From positions 744,001 to 808,000 of the forward strand of contig NZ_SSSM01000005.1 in assembly GCF_004801885.1 (NCBI RefSeq): a DNA stretch of 64,000 nt, read 5' to 3'. A program made the position numbers and the translations under genes. The notes under the pieces are model-generated. The model searched no databases, had not been told where the DNA came from, and worked only from the letters and a program-made list of their open reading frames with translations. The first letter of the stretch is position 1; each line of letters opens with the position of its first letter. Of the stretch, positions 43,107-50,823 are shown in pieces. Source of the DNA: Naasia lichenicola (GTDB lineage Bacteria > Actinomycetota > Actinomycetes > Actinomycetales > Microbacteriaceae).

Positions 43107-43161
43107 GAGAAGCCGAAAAGTGCGGGAGTGACGCGCGCATAGCCGCACTTTTCGGCTTCTC
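43107..43161. repeat. 55-bp palindromic repeat, family 1, copy C
   Basis: Perfect 19-bp arms (43107-43125 and 43143-43161) around a 17-nt centre, between the convergent kinase and arsenate reductase genes. Confidence 0.9.
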
Positions 43162-43200
43162 GACGACGGTCAGGTCGGCCGGTCGTCTGCCTTCCCGGCG

Positions 43201-43620
43201 TTACGGACGAATTTCCGCGTGCACGGGGCTGAGCTCGGCGAGCAGCTGCTGCACCCGGGCCTTGATGTCGTCGCGGACGCGGCGGACGGTCTCGATGTCC
43301 TTGCCGGCCGGGTCCTCGAGCTCCCAGTCCTCGTAGCGCTTGCCGGGGAAGTACGGGCAGGCGTCGCCGCAGCCCATCGTGATCACCACATCGGACTCCT
43401 GCACCGCCTCGGTGCTGAGGAGCTTGGGGGAGTTCGCCCTGATGTCGATGCCCTCCTCGGTCATGGCCTGGACCGCGACCGGATTGATCTGATCCTTCGG
43501 CTCCGAGCCCGCGGACAGGACGCGGACGGAGTCGCCGGCGAAGGCCTGCAGATAGCCGGCGGCCATCTGCGAGCGGCCCGCGTTGTGCACGCAGACGAAG
43601 AGCACGGTAGGGACGGACAT
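43201..43620 (-). CDS. arsC: arsenate reductase, low-molecular-weight phosphatase fold
   Basis: A 139-residue protein with the phosphate loop CVHNAGRSQ (Cys10, CX5R type) and further Cys residues in MGCGDACPYFPG that can carry the disulfide relay to thioredoxin or mycoredoxin. The closing YEDWELEDPAGKDIETVRRVRDDI (in part) fits ArsC of actinobacteria. It reduces arsenate to arsenite. No arsenite exporter or ArsR gene lies next to it, which is unusual; an inverted repeat upstream may be an ArsR site. Confidence 0.9.
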   Translation of the reverse strand: MSVPTVLFVCVHNAGRSQMAAGYLQAFAGDSVRVLSAGSEPKDQINPVAVQAMTEEGIDIRANSPKLLSTEAVQESDVVITMGCGDACPYFPGKRYEDWELEDPAGKDIETVRRVRDDIKARVQQLLAELSPVHAEIRP

Positions 43621-43644
43621 TCGGCTCCAACCGATCGATGAGTG

Positions 43645-43672
43645 TCGATGGACAGCTTCGCCAACCCATCGA
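43645..43672. promoter_or_regulatory. inverted repeat upstream of arsC
   Basis: TCGATGG (43645-43651) and CCATCGA (43666-43672) form a 7-bp dyad with 14-bp spacer, 25 bases upstream of arsC. A possible operator; repressor gene not in the window. Confidence 0.4.
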
Positions 43673-43745
43673 GGCATGTCAATCTGCGACCGGACCGACG
43701 CCATGCCCACCTCCGACCCGCTCGCACAGCGCGAGCCAGGTCGGC

Positions 43746-45026
43746 CTACTCCGCGGTCGGAGCGACCGTGCGGAGGCGACGCTCGAGATGACGGCGCTCC
43801 GCCGGATTCGCGACCAGCTCGAGGGAGCGTGCGAATGCGGCGCGCGCCTCTGAGATGCGTCCGGCTCGGAGCAGCAGCTCGGCCCGGCCGGCATGGAAGA
43901 GGTGATAGCCATCGAGGCCGGTGATCCGATCGAGGGCGGCCAACCCGGCTCCCGGCCCGTCCGCCATCGCGATGGCCAGCGCACGGTTGAGCGCCACGAC
44001 CGGCGATCCGGTCATCGCGAGCAGCTGATCGTAGAGCGTGACGATCCTCGGCCAATCGGTGTCCGCCGCCACCCGGGCGTGCGCGTGCTGTGAGGCGATC
44101 AAGGCCTCGACCTGGTAGACCCCGGGCCGACCCTGCCGCAACGCGGCTCCCAATGCCTGATCGCCCGCGCTGATCAGCCGGCCGTCCCATCGGGAGCGAT
44201 CCTGATCGGCGAGCAGGACCAGATCGCCCGCGCCGTCTGCGCGCGTCTCGCGCCGAGAGTGGGCGTACAGCTCGATGGCGAGCAGTGCCGCCGCCTCGGG
44301 TTCATCGGGCAGCAGGTCGACTGCGACCCGGGTCAGTCGGATCGCCTCCTCTGCGAGATCGACCCGGTCGAGCGCGCCAAAGTCGGACCGCGCGAGGTAT
44401 CCCTCGTTGAAGACGAGGTACAACACGGTCAGCAGCGCGGACACACGCGACGAGAGGTCGGCGGGGATCGAGAGCGGGATGCCGGCATCCCGGATCTTGC
44501 GCTTGGCCCGCACGATCCGCTGCGCCATGGTCGCCTCGGGGACCAGGAAGGCGGCGGCGATCTCCGGCGTGGTCAGGCCGCCGACGAGCCGCAGGGTCAG
44601 GGCCACCTGGGCGTCGCGATCGAGAGCGGGATGGCAGCAGAGCAGGAGCAGGCGGAGCCGCTCGTCGTCGTCCGAACCGGCAGGCCCGTAGGCTTCGTCG
44701 TCGATCATCGCGGGCACCTCCTCCGGTTCGCTCGCCAGCAGCAGCTCGGGCGCGACCGATGCCAGCCGGCGCCGTCGCACCTCATCGCGACGCAGCAGGT
44801 CGATCGCGTGGTTGCGGGCGACCGTGTACAGCCACGCCGCCGGGTTGTCGGGTGCGCCGTCGCGCGGCCATGCCTCCGCGGCCTGGACGAGCGCATCCTG
44901 CATGGCATCGTCGGCGAGGTGCACGTCGCTGAAGCGGCGCGCGAGCAGCGCGACGATCCGTCCGTAGTGCTCGCGGGAGACGCGCGCGAGCAGCAGGGCT
45001 GCCTGCTCGCGCGCGTGCTCCGTCAC
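43746..45026 (-). CDS. ECF sigma factor, ECF42 type with C-terminal TPR-like extension
   Basis: A 426-residue protein. Sigma region 2 lies at about 15-85 ([34 protein letters not shown], in part), region 4 at about 130-180 ([34 protein letters not shown], in part), then a helical extension of about 230 residues typical of ECF42. The extension replaces an anti-sigma factor in this group. The YCII/DGPF protein encoded just upstream is the usual partner. GTG 45026 is the start; the frame upstream overlaps the partner gene. Confidence 0.9.
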   Translation of the reverse strand: MTEHAREQAALLLARVSREHYGRIVALLARRFSDVHLADDAMQDALVQAAEAWPRDGAPDNPAAWLYTVARNHAIDLLRRDEVRRRRLASVAPELLLASEPEEVPAMIDDEAYGPAGSDDDERLRLLLLCCHPALDRDAQVALTLRLVGGLTTPEIAAAFLVPEATMAQRIVRAKRKIRDAGIPLSIPADLSSRVSALLTVLYLVFNEGYLARSDFGALDRVDLAEEAIRLTRVAVDLLPDEPEAAALLAIELYAHSRRETRADGAGDLVLLADQDRSRWDGRLISAGDQALGAALRQGRPGVYQVEALIASQHAHARVAADTDWPRIVTLYDQLLAMTGSPVVALNRALAIAMADGPGAGLAALDRITGLDGYHLFHAGRAELLLRAGRISEARAAFARSLELVANPAERRHLERRLRTVAPTAE

Positions 45027-45033
45027 AGGTCGC

Positions 45034-45387
45034 TCAGACGCCGAGGGCGCGCGCGGCGACCGGCCGGACCTCGACGCTGGCCTCGGCCAGCGGGATGCGT
45101 GCGGCAAGGGCGAGCGCCTCGTCGAGATCGGCGGCCTCGATCAGGTAGAAGCCGCCGAACTGCTCCTTCGCCTCGGAGAACGGGCCGTCGACGATGGCAG
45201 GCTGCGATCCGATCCTGACGGTCGTGGCCGTGGCGGCCGGGGTCAGGCTGCCGCCGTCGATCCAGTTGCCGCCCGCGACGAGCGACTGGTTGTAGGCGAC
45301 CCATCCGCCGAGCCAGGCGTCGAATTCGGGGGTGCCGGGGGATGGGGCGACGGACTCGTCCGTGTGGATGAGGAACATGTACTGCAT
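45034..45387 (-). CDS. YCII/DGPF-domain protein, ECF42 partner
   Basis: A 117-residue protein with the DGPF signature ([21 protein letters not shown], in part) and the opening [12 protein letters not shown]. Proteins of this type are encoded with, and often controlled by, ECF42 sigma factors; their chemistry is unknown. The sigma factor starts seven bases after its stop. Confidence 0.9.
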   Translation of the reverse strand: MQYMFLIHTDESVAPSPGTPEFDAWLGGWVAYNQSLVAGGNWIDGGSLTPAATATTVRIGSQPAIVDGPFSEAKEQFGGFYLIEAADLDEALALAARIPLAEASVEVRPVAARALGV

Positions 45388-45490
45388 GGTGATCTCCTTG
45401 CTGGATGGGCGGGCTGGAGGCCGATGTCGCCGATGATCACGGCTGCGAGAACCGTCACCACCAGATCATGGCCGATGCGAACGACGAAGC

Positions 45491-45510
45491 GGCGGATCGA
45501 TCGGTCCGCC
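45491..45510. other. palindrome in the ECF42/VOC intergenic gap
   Basis: GGCGGA-8-TCCGCC lies 104 bases upstream of the DGPF gene. It is the only ordered structure I see in the 265-base gap 45388-45652. It could be an operator. Confidence 0.3.
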
Positions 45511-45652
45511 ATCTCGTCCTGTCGCTGAGGGCGGGTGCCCTGTCACTGGGATGACGCAGCGGCGCCGACCGATCGACAGGGTTCCTCGAAATTCTTCAGA
45601 TGGGTTTTCGGTGCGCCTGTTCCGGCGCCGCACGCGGTGCCACTCTGAACGG

Positions 45653-46009
45653 ATGGAACGCTTACTCGGGATCGGCGGCTACTTCGTGCGCGCAGCGGAT
45701 CCGGCGGCTCTGACCACCTGGTACCGCGAGTGTCTCGGCCTCGATGCGGAGGGCGCCGAGCCGTGGCAGCAGGAGGCGGGGGCGACAATCTTCGCGCCGT
45801 TCGCCTCCGATACCGACTACTTCGGCCGAATGGAGCAGCAGGTGATGCTGAACTTCCGGGTGCGCGATCTCGACGCCATGCTCGCCCAGCTGCGTGATCG
45901 CGGGGCGGCCGTTTCGGCGGAGACTCAGGAGATGGAGGGGATCGGCCGGTTCGGCTGGGTCACCGATCCGGAGGGCAACCGGATCGAGCTCTGGGAGGCG
46001 ACCGCGTAG
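45653..46009 (+). CDS. VOC-fold protein
   Basis: A 118-residue glyoxalase-fold protein (LGIGGYFVRAADPAALTTWYRECLGL, in part; VMLNFRVRDLDAMLAQL; WVTDPEGNRIELWE). The conserved Glu of the last strand is present. ATG 45653; the open frame upstream to 45551 is not needed. Substrate unknown. Confidence 0.87.
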   Translation: MERLLGIGGYFVRAADPAALTTWYRECLGLDAEGAEPWQQEAGATIFAPFASDTDYFGRMEQQVMLNFRVRDLDAMLAQLRDRGAAVSAETQEMEGIGRFGWVTDPEGNRIELWEATA

Positions 46010-46069
46010 GACGCGCGTGCAGCGCCCCTCCGATCCTCTCGAACCGGTGGGAAGTCAGCCCCTGAGGAG

Positions 46070-46249
46070 CTAGTCGTCCTCGGGGTCGCCGCCGGACGTG
46101 GTGTCCGACTCCTGCTCCGGGTCTTCGGTCGCGTTGCCGCTGGGCGAACCGTCGGGGAGCTGCTCGGTGTACGAGTCCTGTCCCTCGGTCGTATCGGTCG
46201 AGTTGCCCTCGCCCGTGCCGTTCGTCGCCTTGTCTCGCTCGTTCATCAT
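46070..46249 (-). CDS. small acidic, probably disordered protein
   Basis: A 59-residue protein rich in Asp, Glu, Ser, Thr, Gly and Asn, without hydrophobic core (QDSYTEQLPDGSPSGNATED). ATG 46249 follows GAGGAC and lies four bases after the stop of the preceding small gene, so the two look like one operon. Similar acidic small proteins are common in Microbacterium-like genomes but have no known role. Confidence 0.55.
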   Translation of the reverse strand: MMNERDKATNGTGEGNSTDTTEGQDSYTEQLPDGSPSGNATEDPEQESDTTSGGDPEDD

Positions 46250-46253
46250 GTCC

Positions 46254-46484
46254 TCAGGCCGCTTCCACATCGAGGAGCAGGGCGGCATCGGCGTGATCCC
46301 GCAGCTCCTGCAGGCGGGCGAAGGCGCCATGCTCGGCCGCCGGACCGTAGATGCCCATCCGCAGTCGCGACTGGTACTCGAGGGTCTCATCCCGAAGGAC
46401 GGTCTCGACCAGATGTCGATCGAGCTCGCAGAACCACTCGTGCAGGCGATCCACGACCCTCTGAAAACCCTCGACGGCGTCCAT
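46254..46484 (-). CDS. small hypothetical protein
   Basis: A 76-residue helical protein (FQRVVDRLHEWFCELDRHLVETVLRDETLEY, in part, then HADAALLLDVEAA). The frame stays open upstream to 46670, and ATG 46556 would give 100 residues; neither start has a good ribosome site. The region is followed at four bases by the acidic gene. Confidence 0.45.
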   Translation of the reverse strand: MDAVEGFQRVVDRLHEWFCELDRHLVETVLRDETLEYQSRLRMGIYGPAAEHGAFARLQELRDHADAALLLDVEAA

Positions 46485-46608
46485 AGAGAGATGATGCCGC
46501 TGACATCGGCCGCCGCCGCGAACTCTCAGCGAATGCTCCGACTTAGCAATTCTCATCTTCCGGCCGGTTGTCGACCGGTTCCGGACCGGCCCGAGGTCGG
46601 TCGACCGG

Positions 46609-47649
46609 TCAGCCCTGGTCTGCGCCGACCCGCTCGCCGTTGTCCGCCTTCGGCGCGTCTTCGACGACATCGTTCGTCGGCTTGGTCGCCCTCAGACCAG
46701 GGTGGTGCTTGGCCGGCACGGGCAGACGGCAGATGAGTGCACCCGGGTCCACGCCGAATCGCCCGCTCTGGGTCTCGCCGACGGGATCGCCGTCCAGCTC
46801 CGCGAGCACAGGACGATCCAGCTCGAACGTCGCGTCAGGCCCGGCCCACTGCCGCAACGAGGCCAGACCGTTGCGGTTGCCGACGGCGACGTCGATGGCG
46901 ACGCCCAGCCAGCCGGCGATGACGTTCGGACGCAGCAGGACGAGGTCGAGCTGGCCGTCGTCGACGCGGGCTCCAGGGGCCAGTTCGATGTTGGCGACCA
47001 CCGAGCTGCAGTTGCAGGCCAGGACCATCAGGCTCTTCTGGCTCGACTCGCTCTCATCGCCCACCGTCACGGTGGCCTCGAAGCCGCCGCCGAAGAGGTT
47101 CGCTCCGCCGGCAACGACGTAGGCGCCCCAGCCCATCTTCTTCTTGAGCTCGTCGTCGGTTTTGTCCATGATCGTGGCGTCGAGGCCGACTCCGCTCATC
47201 ACCATGAAGACCCGCTCGACGCCGTCGTCGAAGGTGGCGAGACCCACGTCGATGCCGTGATCCTGGCCCTTGAGCGCGATCTCGACCGCGTCAGGCAGGG
47301 AGTTGAACGGGATGCCCAGGTTGCGGGCGAGGAGGTTGCCCGTGCCGCTGGGCAGGATGCCGTATGGCACCGAGCCGCCTCGGAGCACGCTCGCCACGGC
47401 CCGCACGGTTCCGTCGCCGCCCATCGCGCAGACGAGGTCGGGGGAGTGGGTCAGCGCCTCCTCTGCGGCCGCCGTTCCCGAGTCCTCCTTGGTCGTCTCG
47501 AACCACAGGGGTTCGCCCCAGCCGTACGACAGGACGAGGTCCCGAACCTCAGCCTTGGTCGCCTCGGGATCGTCGAACTTGCTCGGGTTGATGACGATCG
47601 CGACGACCGAGGGTTCGTCGGCTGCGGATGGGCGGGATCGGGCGGACAT
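46609..47649 (-). CDS. diacylglycerol kinase-family lipid kinase
   Basis: A 346-residue protein with the DAGKc core: VVAIVINPSKF, GGDGTVRAVASVL (about 76-89), GILPSGTGNLLARNLGIP and the later GVGLDATIM. It phosphorylates diacylglycerol, a sphingoid base or a related lipid at the membrane. The C-terminal 30 residues are disordered and charged. Single gene. Confidence 0.92.
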   Translation of the reverse strand: MSARSRPSAADEPSVVAIVINPSKFDDPEATKAEVRDLVLSYGWGEPLWFETTKEDSGTAAAEEALTHSPDLVCAMGGDGTVRAVASVLRGGSVPYGILPSGTGNLLARNLGIPFNSLPDAVEIALKGQDHGIDVGLATFDDGVERVFMVMSGVGLDATIMDKTDDELKKKMGWGAYVVAGGANLFGGGFEATVTVGDESESSQKSLMVLACNCSSVVANIELAPGARVDDGQLDLVLLRPNVIAGWLGVAIDVAVGNRNGLASLRQWAGPDATFELDRPVLAELDGDPVGETQSGRFGVDPGALICRLPVPAKHHPGLRATKPTNDVVEDAPKADNGERVGADQG

Positions 47650-47867
47650 TCGGCTCCTTGAGGCAGCGTCGGTGGGTCGGCGAGCGCGCGCCGACGGGGT
47701 ACAGCTGCTCGTACTATGGCACGCGGCCTCCTGTGCATTCGTAGAGCGGGAGTCGCGGACGATCGCCGTGTCTTCGCCGGAATCCCGGATGCGGAGCAGT
47801 TCGGCGCGGCGGGTCTGTACCCCGATAGCCGGGCCATAGCCTCGACGGATAAGGAGGGCGCCGCTTC

Positions 47868-48509
47868 GTGACCATCGCCTCTCAGACTCCGCACGCCGAT
47901 CTCCTCGCCGGCGAAGGCACGGTCATCCGCCCCCTCGTCAGTACGCTGACCCGGCGCTACGCCGTCAGCGCGACCTGCCTCATCGTGCCCCCGCTCACCG
48001 CGCTGTATGCGCTCACGGTGTCCAACGGCACGTGGGGGTACATCGTGCTGCTCCAGGTCGTGATGCTCGCGATCTCGATCTTCCTGCGCCGCATCCTCGC
48101 CCGGGCGAAGGTCGTCTTCTCCCCGCACGGATTCACCGAGACCGACCTGTTCGGGCCGCCCATGGTGACCCGGCGCGAGGAGATGCGTTCGATCCTGCTC
48201 ATCCCGGTGACCGACGGCAATTCGTCGAGCAGCTTCGACCATCTGTTCCTGCTCGATGCCGACGACAGAGTGCGTCTGAGGATGCGTGGACGATTCTGGG
48301 GCGAGGAGGCGCTGCGCACCGTCGTGTCCCTCTACGAGCTGCCGGTGACCCGGATCGCCGAGACGCGGACGCTGACCGACCTGCGGGGAGACTTCTCGCG
48401 CTATCTGTTCTGGCGCGAGCGCCACCCCTACCTGCTTGCCCTGTTCATGGCCGTCGGCATCGTGGCGCTGTTCGGTCCGGTCCTGTGGATGATCGAGACC
48501 CTGCTCTAG
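47868..48509 (+). CDS. hypothetical membrane protein
   Basis: A 213-residue protein: two helices at about 32-70 (VSATCLIVPPLTALYALTV and GYIVLLQVVMLAISIFLRRIL), a soluble PH-like middle (VVFSPHGFTETDLFG, LLDADDRVRLRMRGRFWGEEALR) and a last helix at about 190-212. The arrangement recalls bacterial PH-like membrane proteins. GTG start. Confidence 0.75.
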   Translation: MTIASQTPHADLLAGEGTVIRPLVSTLTRRYAVSATCLIVPPLTALYALTVSNGTWGYIVLLQVVMLAISIFLRRILARAKVVFSPHGFTETDLFGPPMVTRREEMRSILLIPVTDGNSSSSFDHLFLLDADDRVRLRMRGRFWGEEALRTVVSLYELPVTRIAETRTLTDLRGDFSRYLFWRERHPYLLALFMAVGIVALFGPVLWMIETLL

Positions 48510-48572
48510 CGCTGCCGGGCCGCGACGCGTCGCCGGCCGCGTGCCGGGGGTGATGCACGTCAGGATGTCCTC

Positions 48573-48917
48573 ATGACCGTCGCCCGCATCGTCATCCTCT
48601 TCGTGCTCGCCGCCGTCGCGGAGATCGGGGGAGCGTGGCTGATCTGGCAGTCGGTGCGCGAGGGCAAGCCGTGGTGGCTCGCCGGGCTGGGAGTGCTCGC
48701 GCTCGGTGCGTACGGCTTCGTCGCGACCCTGCAGCCCGACGCGAGCTTCGGACGGATCCTCGCCGCGTACGGCGGGGTCTTCGTCGCGGGCTCGCTGGTC
48801 TGGGGTCTGATCGTGGACGGCTTCAAGCCCGACCGGTGGGACATCATCGGCGCGGTCATCTGCATCGTCGGTGTCGCGGTCATCATGTTCGGCCCGCGTG
48901 CTGCTGTGCAGTCCTGA
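48573..48917 (+). CDS. YnfA/UPF0060 family membrane protein
   Basis: A 114-residue protein with four helices. [26 protein letters not shown] and [33 protein letters not shown] (both in part) match UPF0060/YnfA closely. These resemble small multidrug-resistance transporters; transport has been proposed. ATG start. Confidence 0.92.
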   Translation: MTVARIVILFVLAAVAEIGGAWLIWQSVREGKPWWLAGLGVLALGAYGFVATLQPDASFGRILAAYGGVFVAGSLVWGLIVDGFKPDRWDIIGAVICIVGVAVIMFGPRAAVQS

Positions 48918-49001
48918 TTCCACTTGCACGAGCAATGGGAGACGCACACGGCAACGCGCGGCGCGCTCAGCACTCGGTGATGCGGTCCATATGATCGAGG
49001 C

Positions 49002-49622
49002 GTGTTCCTCGATGCTCCACGCGGCATGCGCGACCCAGCTGTCCGCAGCCAGCGCCTGAAGATGCTCGGGTTGTCTCGCATCGCGCCGCTGCGTGAGTGG
49101 TCGGCGGGCATCACGGTGACGACGGGCAAGCTGCTGCCCGAGTTCGATCCCGCCGATGGCGGCCTCGACTCGCACTCGCTGATCCTGCATGGCTGGATCT
49201 CGACACCGCTCAGCGAGGCGCCCACCGGGCCGGATCTGCTCTCCGTCGACAACGACAGCGACACGGCCGAGTTCATGTGGCGGATGCGCGAGGAGACAGG
49301 TCTCCAACAGGGCACCGCGATGCACTGGCGGGTTGTTCCCTGGTACCTCGAGACGCCGCCGCAGGAGCCCGAAGACGTCTCACGCGCCGACATCCGTGAC
49401 GGCAGCGCCTACCTGATGGAACTGCTCTTCAAGCTGCCCAAGCTCGAAACGGTGCTGCTGTGCGGTGAGGTGCCACGGCGTGCATGGGCGGAGTTCATCG
49501 CGCCCCTCACCAACCAGTTCACCGTGATCGAGACCGTCGACGCCTACGCGGCCATCGCCTCGCCGACGGTCGCCGCGGAGCTTCGGTCCGCCTTCGAGCG
49601 CGCCGCTCGGAGGACCTTCTAG
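49002..49622 (+). CDS. uracil-DNA-glycosylase-superfamily-like protein
   Basis: A 206-residue protein. The order of motifs SVDNDSDTAEFMWRM, HWRVVPWYLETPP and LLCGEVPRRAWAEF recalls UDG-fold proteins, in which a DN/WN motif and a LxGxxA strand frame the active site. The C-terminal HPS loop of classic enzymes is not seen (ETVDAYAAIASPT instead), so base-excision activity is uncertain. GTG 49002 with weak ribosome site; ATG 49026 is possible. Confidence 0.6.
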   Translation: MFLDAPRGMRDPAVRSQRLKMLGLSRIAPLREWSAGITVTTGKLLPEFDPADGGLDSHSLILHGWISTPLSEAPTGPDLLSVDNDSDTAEFMWRMREETGLQQGTAMHWRVVPWYLETPPQEPEDVSRADIRDGSAYLMELLFKLPKLETVLLCGEVPRRAWAEFIAPLTNQFTVIETVDAYAAIASPTVAAELRSAFERAARRTF

Positions 49623-49643
49623 AGTCGCGTTCTCGAGAGCGAT

Positions 49644-49698
49644 GAGAAGCCGAAAAGTGCGGGAATGATCATCGGATAGCCGCACTTTTCGGCTTCTC
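49644..49698. repeat. 55-bp palindromic repeat, family 1, copy D
   Basis: Perfect 19-bp arms (49644-49662 and 49680-49698), identical to those of copy C, around a 17-nt centre. Lies 21 bases past the UDG-like stop and 12 bases from the azoreductase stop. Confidence 0.9.
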
Positions 49699-49710
49699 AC
49701 TCGCGGTGGG

Positions 49711-50370
49711 TCAGACCGCGGACGGCTCCGAGATGCGCTCCGCCAGACGCTGGCCGGCCTCGATTGCGGCGGCCTCCGCCTCGACCTTCAAATCGGCGGC
49801 CATGTCGGCGAACGAGTCGAGAGCCGGGTTGACTCCGACCAGCGTGAAGGAGCGCTGGATAACGGTGAGGTCGAGCTTCCAGACGTCCTCCATCACCCGG
49901 CGGAGCCAGCCGGTGGAGTGATCCCAGCCCTCACGAGGGGTTCCGGGACCGTAGTTGCCGCCGAGGACAGTGTTGAGGACGGCGGGCTTGCCGGCCAGCC
50001 CCGAGCCTTGAGGGCCGAGCTCCGGCGTCGTGTAGACGACGTCGAACCAGGTCTTCACGTGCTGCGAGACGCCGAAGTTGTAGAGCGGCACATCGAGCAG
50101 GAGGGCGTCCGCGTTCAGCAGCTCGTCCGCCAGGGTGCGGGCGAGGTCTGCGGCCTCGCGCTGCGCGGGGTCGAGGTCTTCGAGCCGCAGGAACTGCGTC
50201 GAGACGGCGAGCGGCCAGATGTGCGCCGGCACGGGATCGGCGGCGAGGTCGCGGCGGACGACCGTGTCGCCCGGGTGCGCGGCGAGCCATTCCGCCTCGA
50301 CGAGGTCTCCCAGCTCGCGGCTGGCGGACGTCGCGGGCGAGATGCTTGCATCCAGACGGAACAGGGTCAT
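49711..50370 (-). CDS. FMN-dependent NAD(P)H:quinone oxidoreductase (azoreductase family)
   Basis: A 219-residue flavodoxin-fold protein: phosphate-binding start LFRLDASISPATSASRELGD, VPLYNFGVSQHVKTWFD (FMN site) and NTVLGGNYGPGTP. The family reduces quinones or azo compounds by two electrons. ATG 50370. Divergent from an HxlR regulator across a dyad, which fits quinone or electrophile sensing by the regulator's Cys. Confidence 0.9.
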   Translation of the reverse strand: MTLFRLDASISPATSASRELGDLVEAEWLAAHPGDTVVRRDLAADPVPAHIWPLAVSTQFLRLEDLDPAQREAADLARTLADELLNADALLLDVPLYNFGVSQHVKTWFDVVYTTPELGPQGSGLAGKPAVLNTVLGGNYGPGTPREGWDHSTGWLRRVMEDVWKLDLTVIQRSFTLVGVNPALDSFADMAADLKVEAEAAAIEAGQRLAERISEPSAV

Positions 50371-50380
50371 TCGAATCCAA

Positions 50381-50434
50381 TCGCTATGGCTTGTGAAGCA
50401 ACTCTGTAAAACAGAGCAACTATGGCCAGCATAG
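50381..50434. promoter_or_regulatory. operator between azoreductase and HxlR genes
   Basis: CTCTGT-aaa-ACAGAG (50402-50416) is a perfect dyad, flanked by gcaac/gagcaac repeats and by an outer imperfect dyad (tcgctatggc / gccagcatagcga). AT-rich compared with surroundings. Likely HxlR site controlling both genes. Confidence 0.7.
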
Positions 50435-50449
50435 CGATAGGATCGTGGG

Positions 50450-50815
50450 ATGCAACTCGACGAGCATGAGGGACGGATGTGCGACGCCACGGTGTCGCTC
50501 GCCTTCGCCATCCTCGGCAAGCCCTGGAACGGCATGATCCTCGAGGTGCTCGGAAACGGCGCGATCACCTACTCCGCCGTCCGTCGGGCCGTGCCGGGGA
50601 TCAGCGATGCGGTGCTCTCCTCGAGGCTGACCGATCTCGCCGACGCCGGACTCGTCACGCGCGAGGTGGACGCCGGCCCGCCCACGATCGTCCGGTACAG
50701 CCTCGCCAAGGCGGGCATCGAGCTGATGCCGCTGCTGCGCCAGCTGGGCTCGTGGGCGTCGTCGAATCTCGACCCTGCGCTGGCGGCGTCGGTTCGAGCC
50801 AACGCGAGCAGGTAG
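50450..50815 (+). CDS. HxlR-family regulator
   Basis: A 121-residue winged-helix protein with a Cys at residue 11 (GRMCDATVSLAFAILGKPWN), the redox or electrophile-sensing position of HxlR/YodB/QorR types. Recognition region: VPGISDAVLSSRLTDLADAGLVTRE. In Gram-positive bacteria this arrangement represses the adjacent quinone reductase until quinones modify Cys. ATG start. Confidence 0.9.
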   Translation: MQLDEHEGRMCDATVSLAFAILGKPWNGMILEVLGNGAITYSAVRRAVPGISDAVLSSRLTDLADAGLVTREVDAGPPTIVRYSLAKAGIELMPLLRQLGSWASSNLDPALAASVRANASR

Positions 50816-50823
50816 CTCGCCGG

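Noticed and set aside
43107-43161. Coding meaning of the repeated LFGFS-like peptide seen in several frames
   Set aside because: These matching peptides come from the 55-bp palindrome read in various frames and lie at ends of non-genuine open frames.
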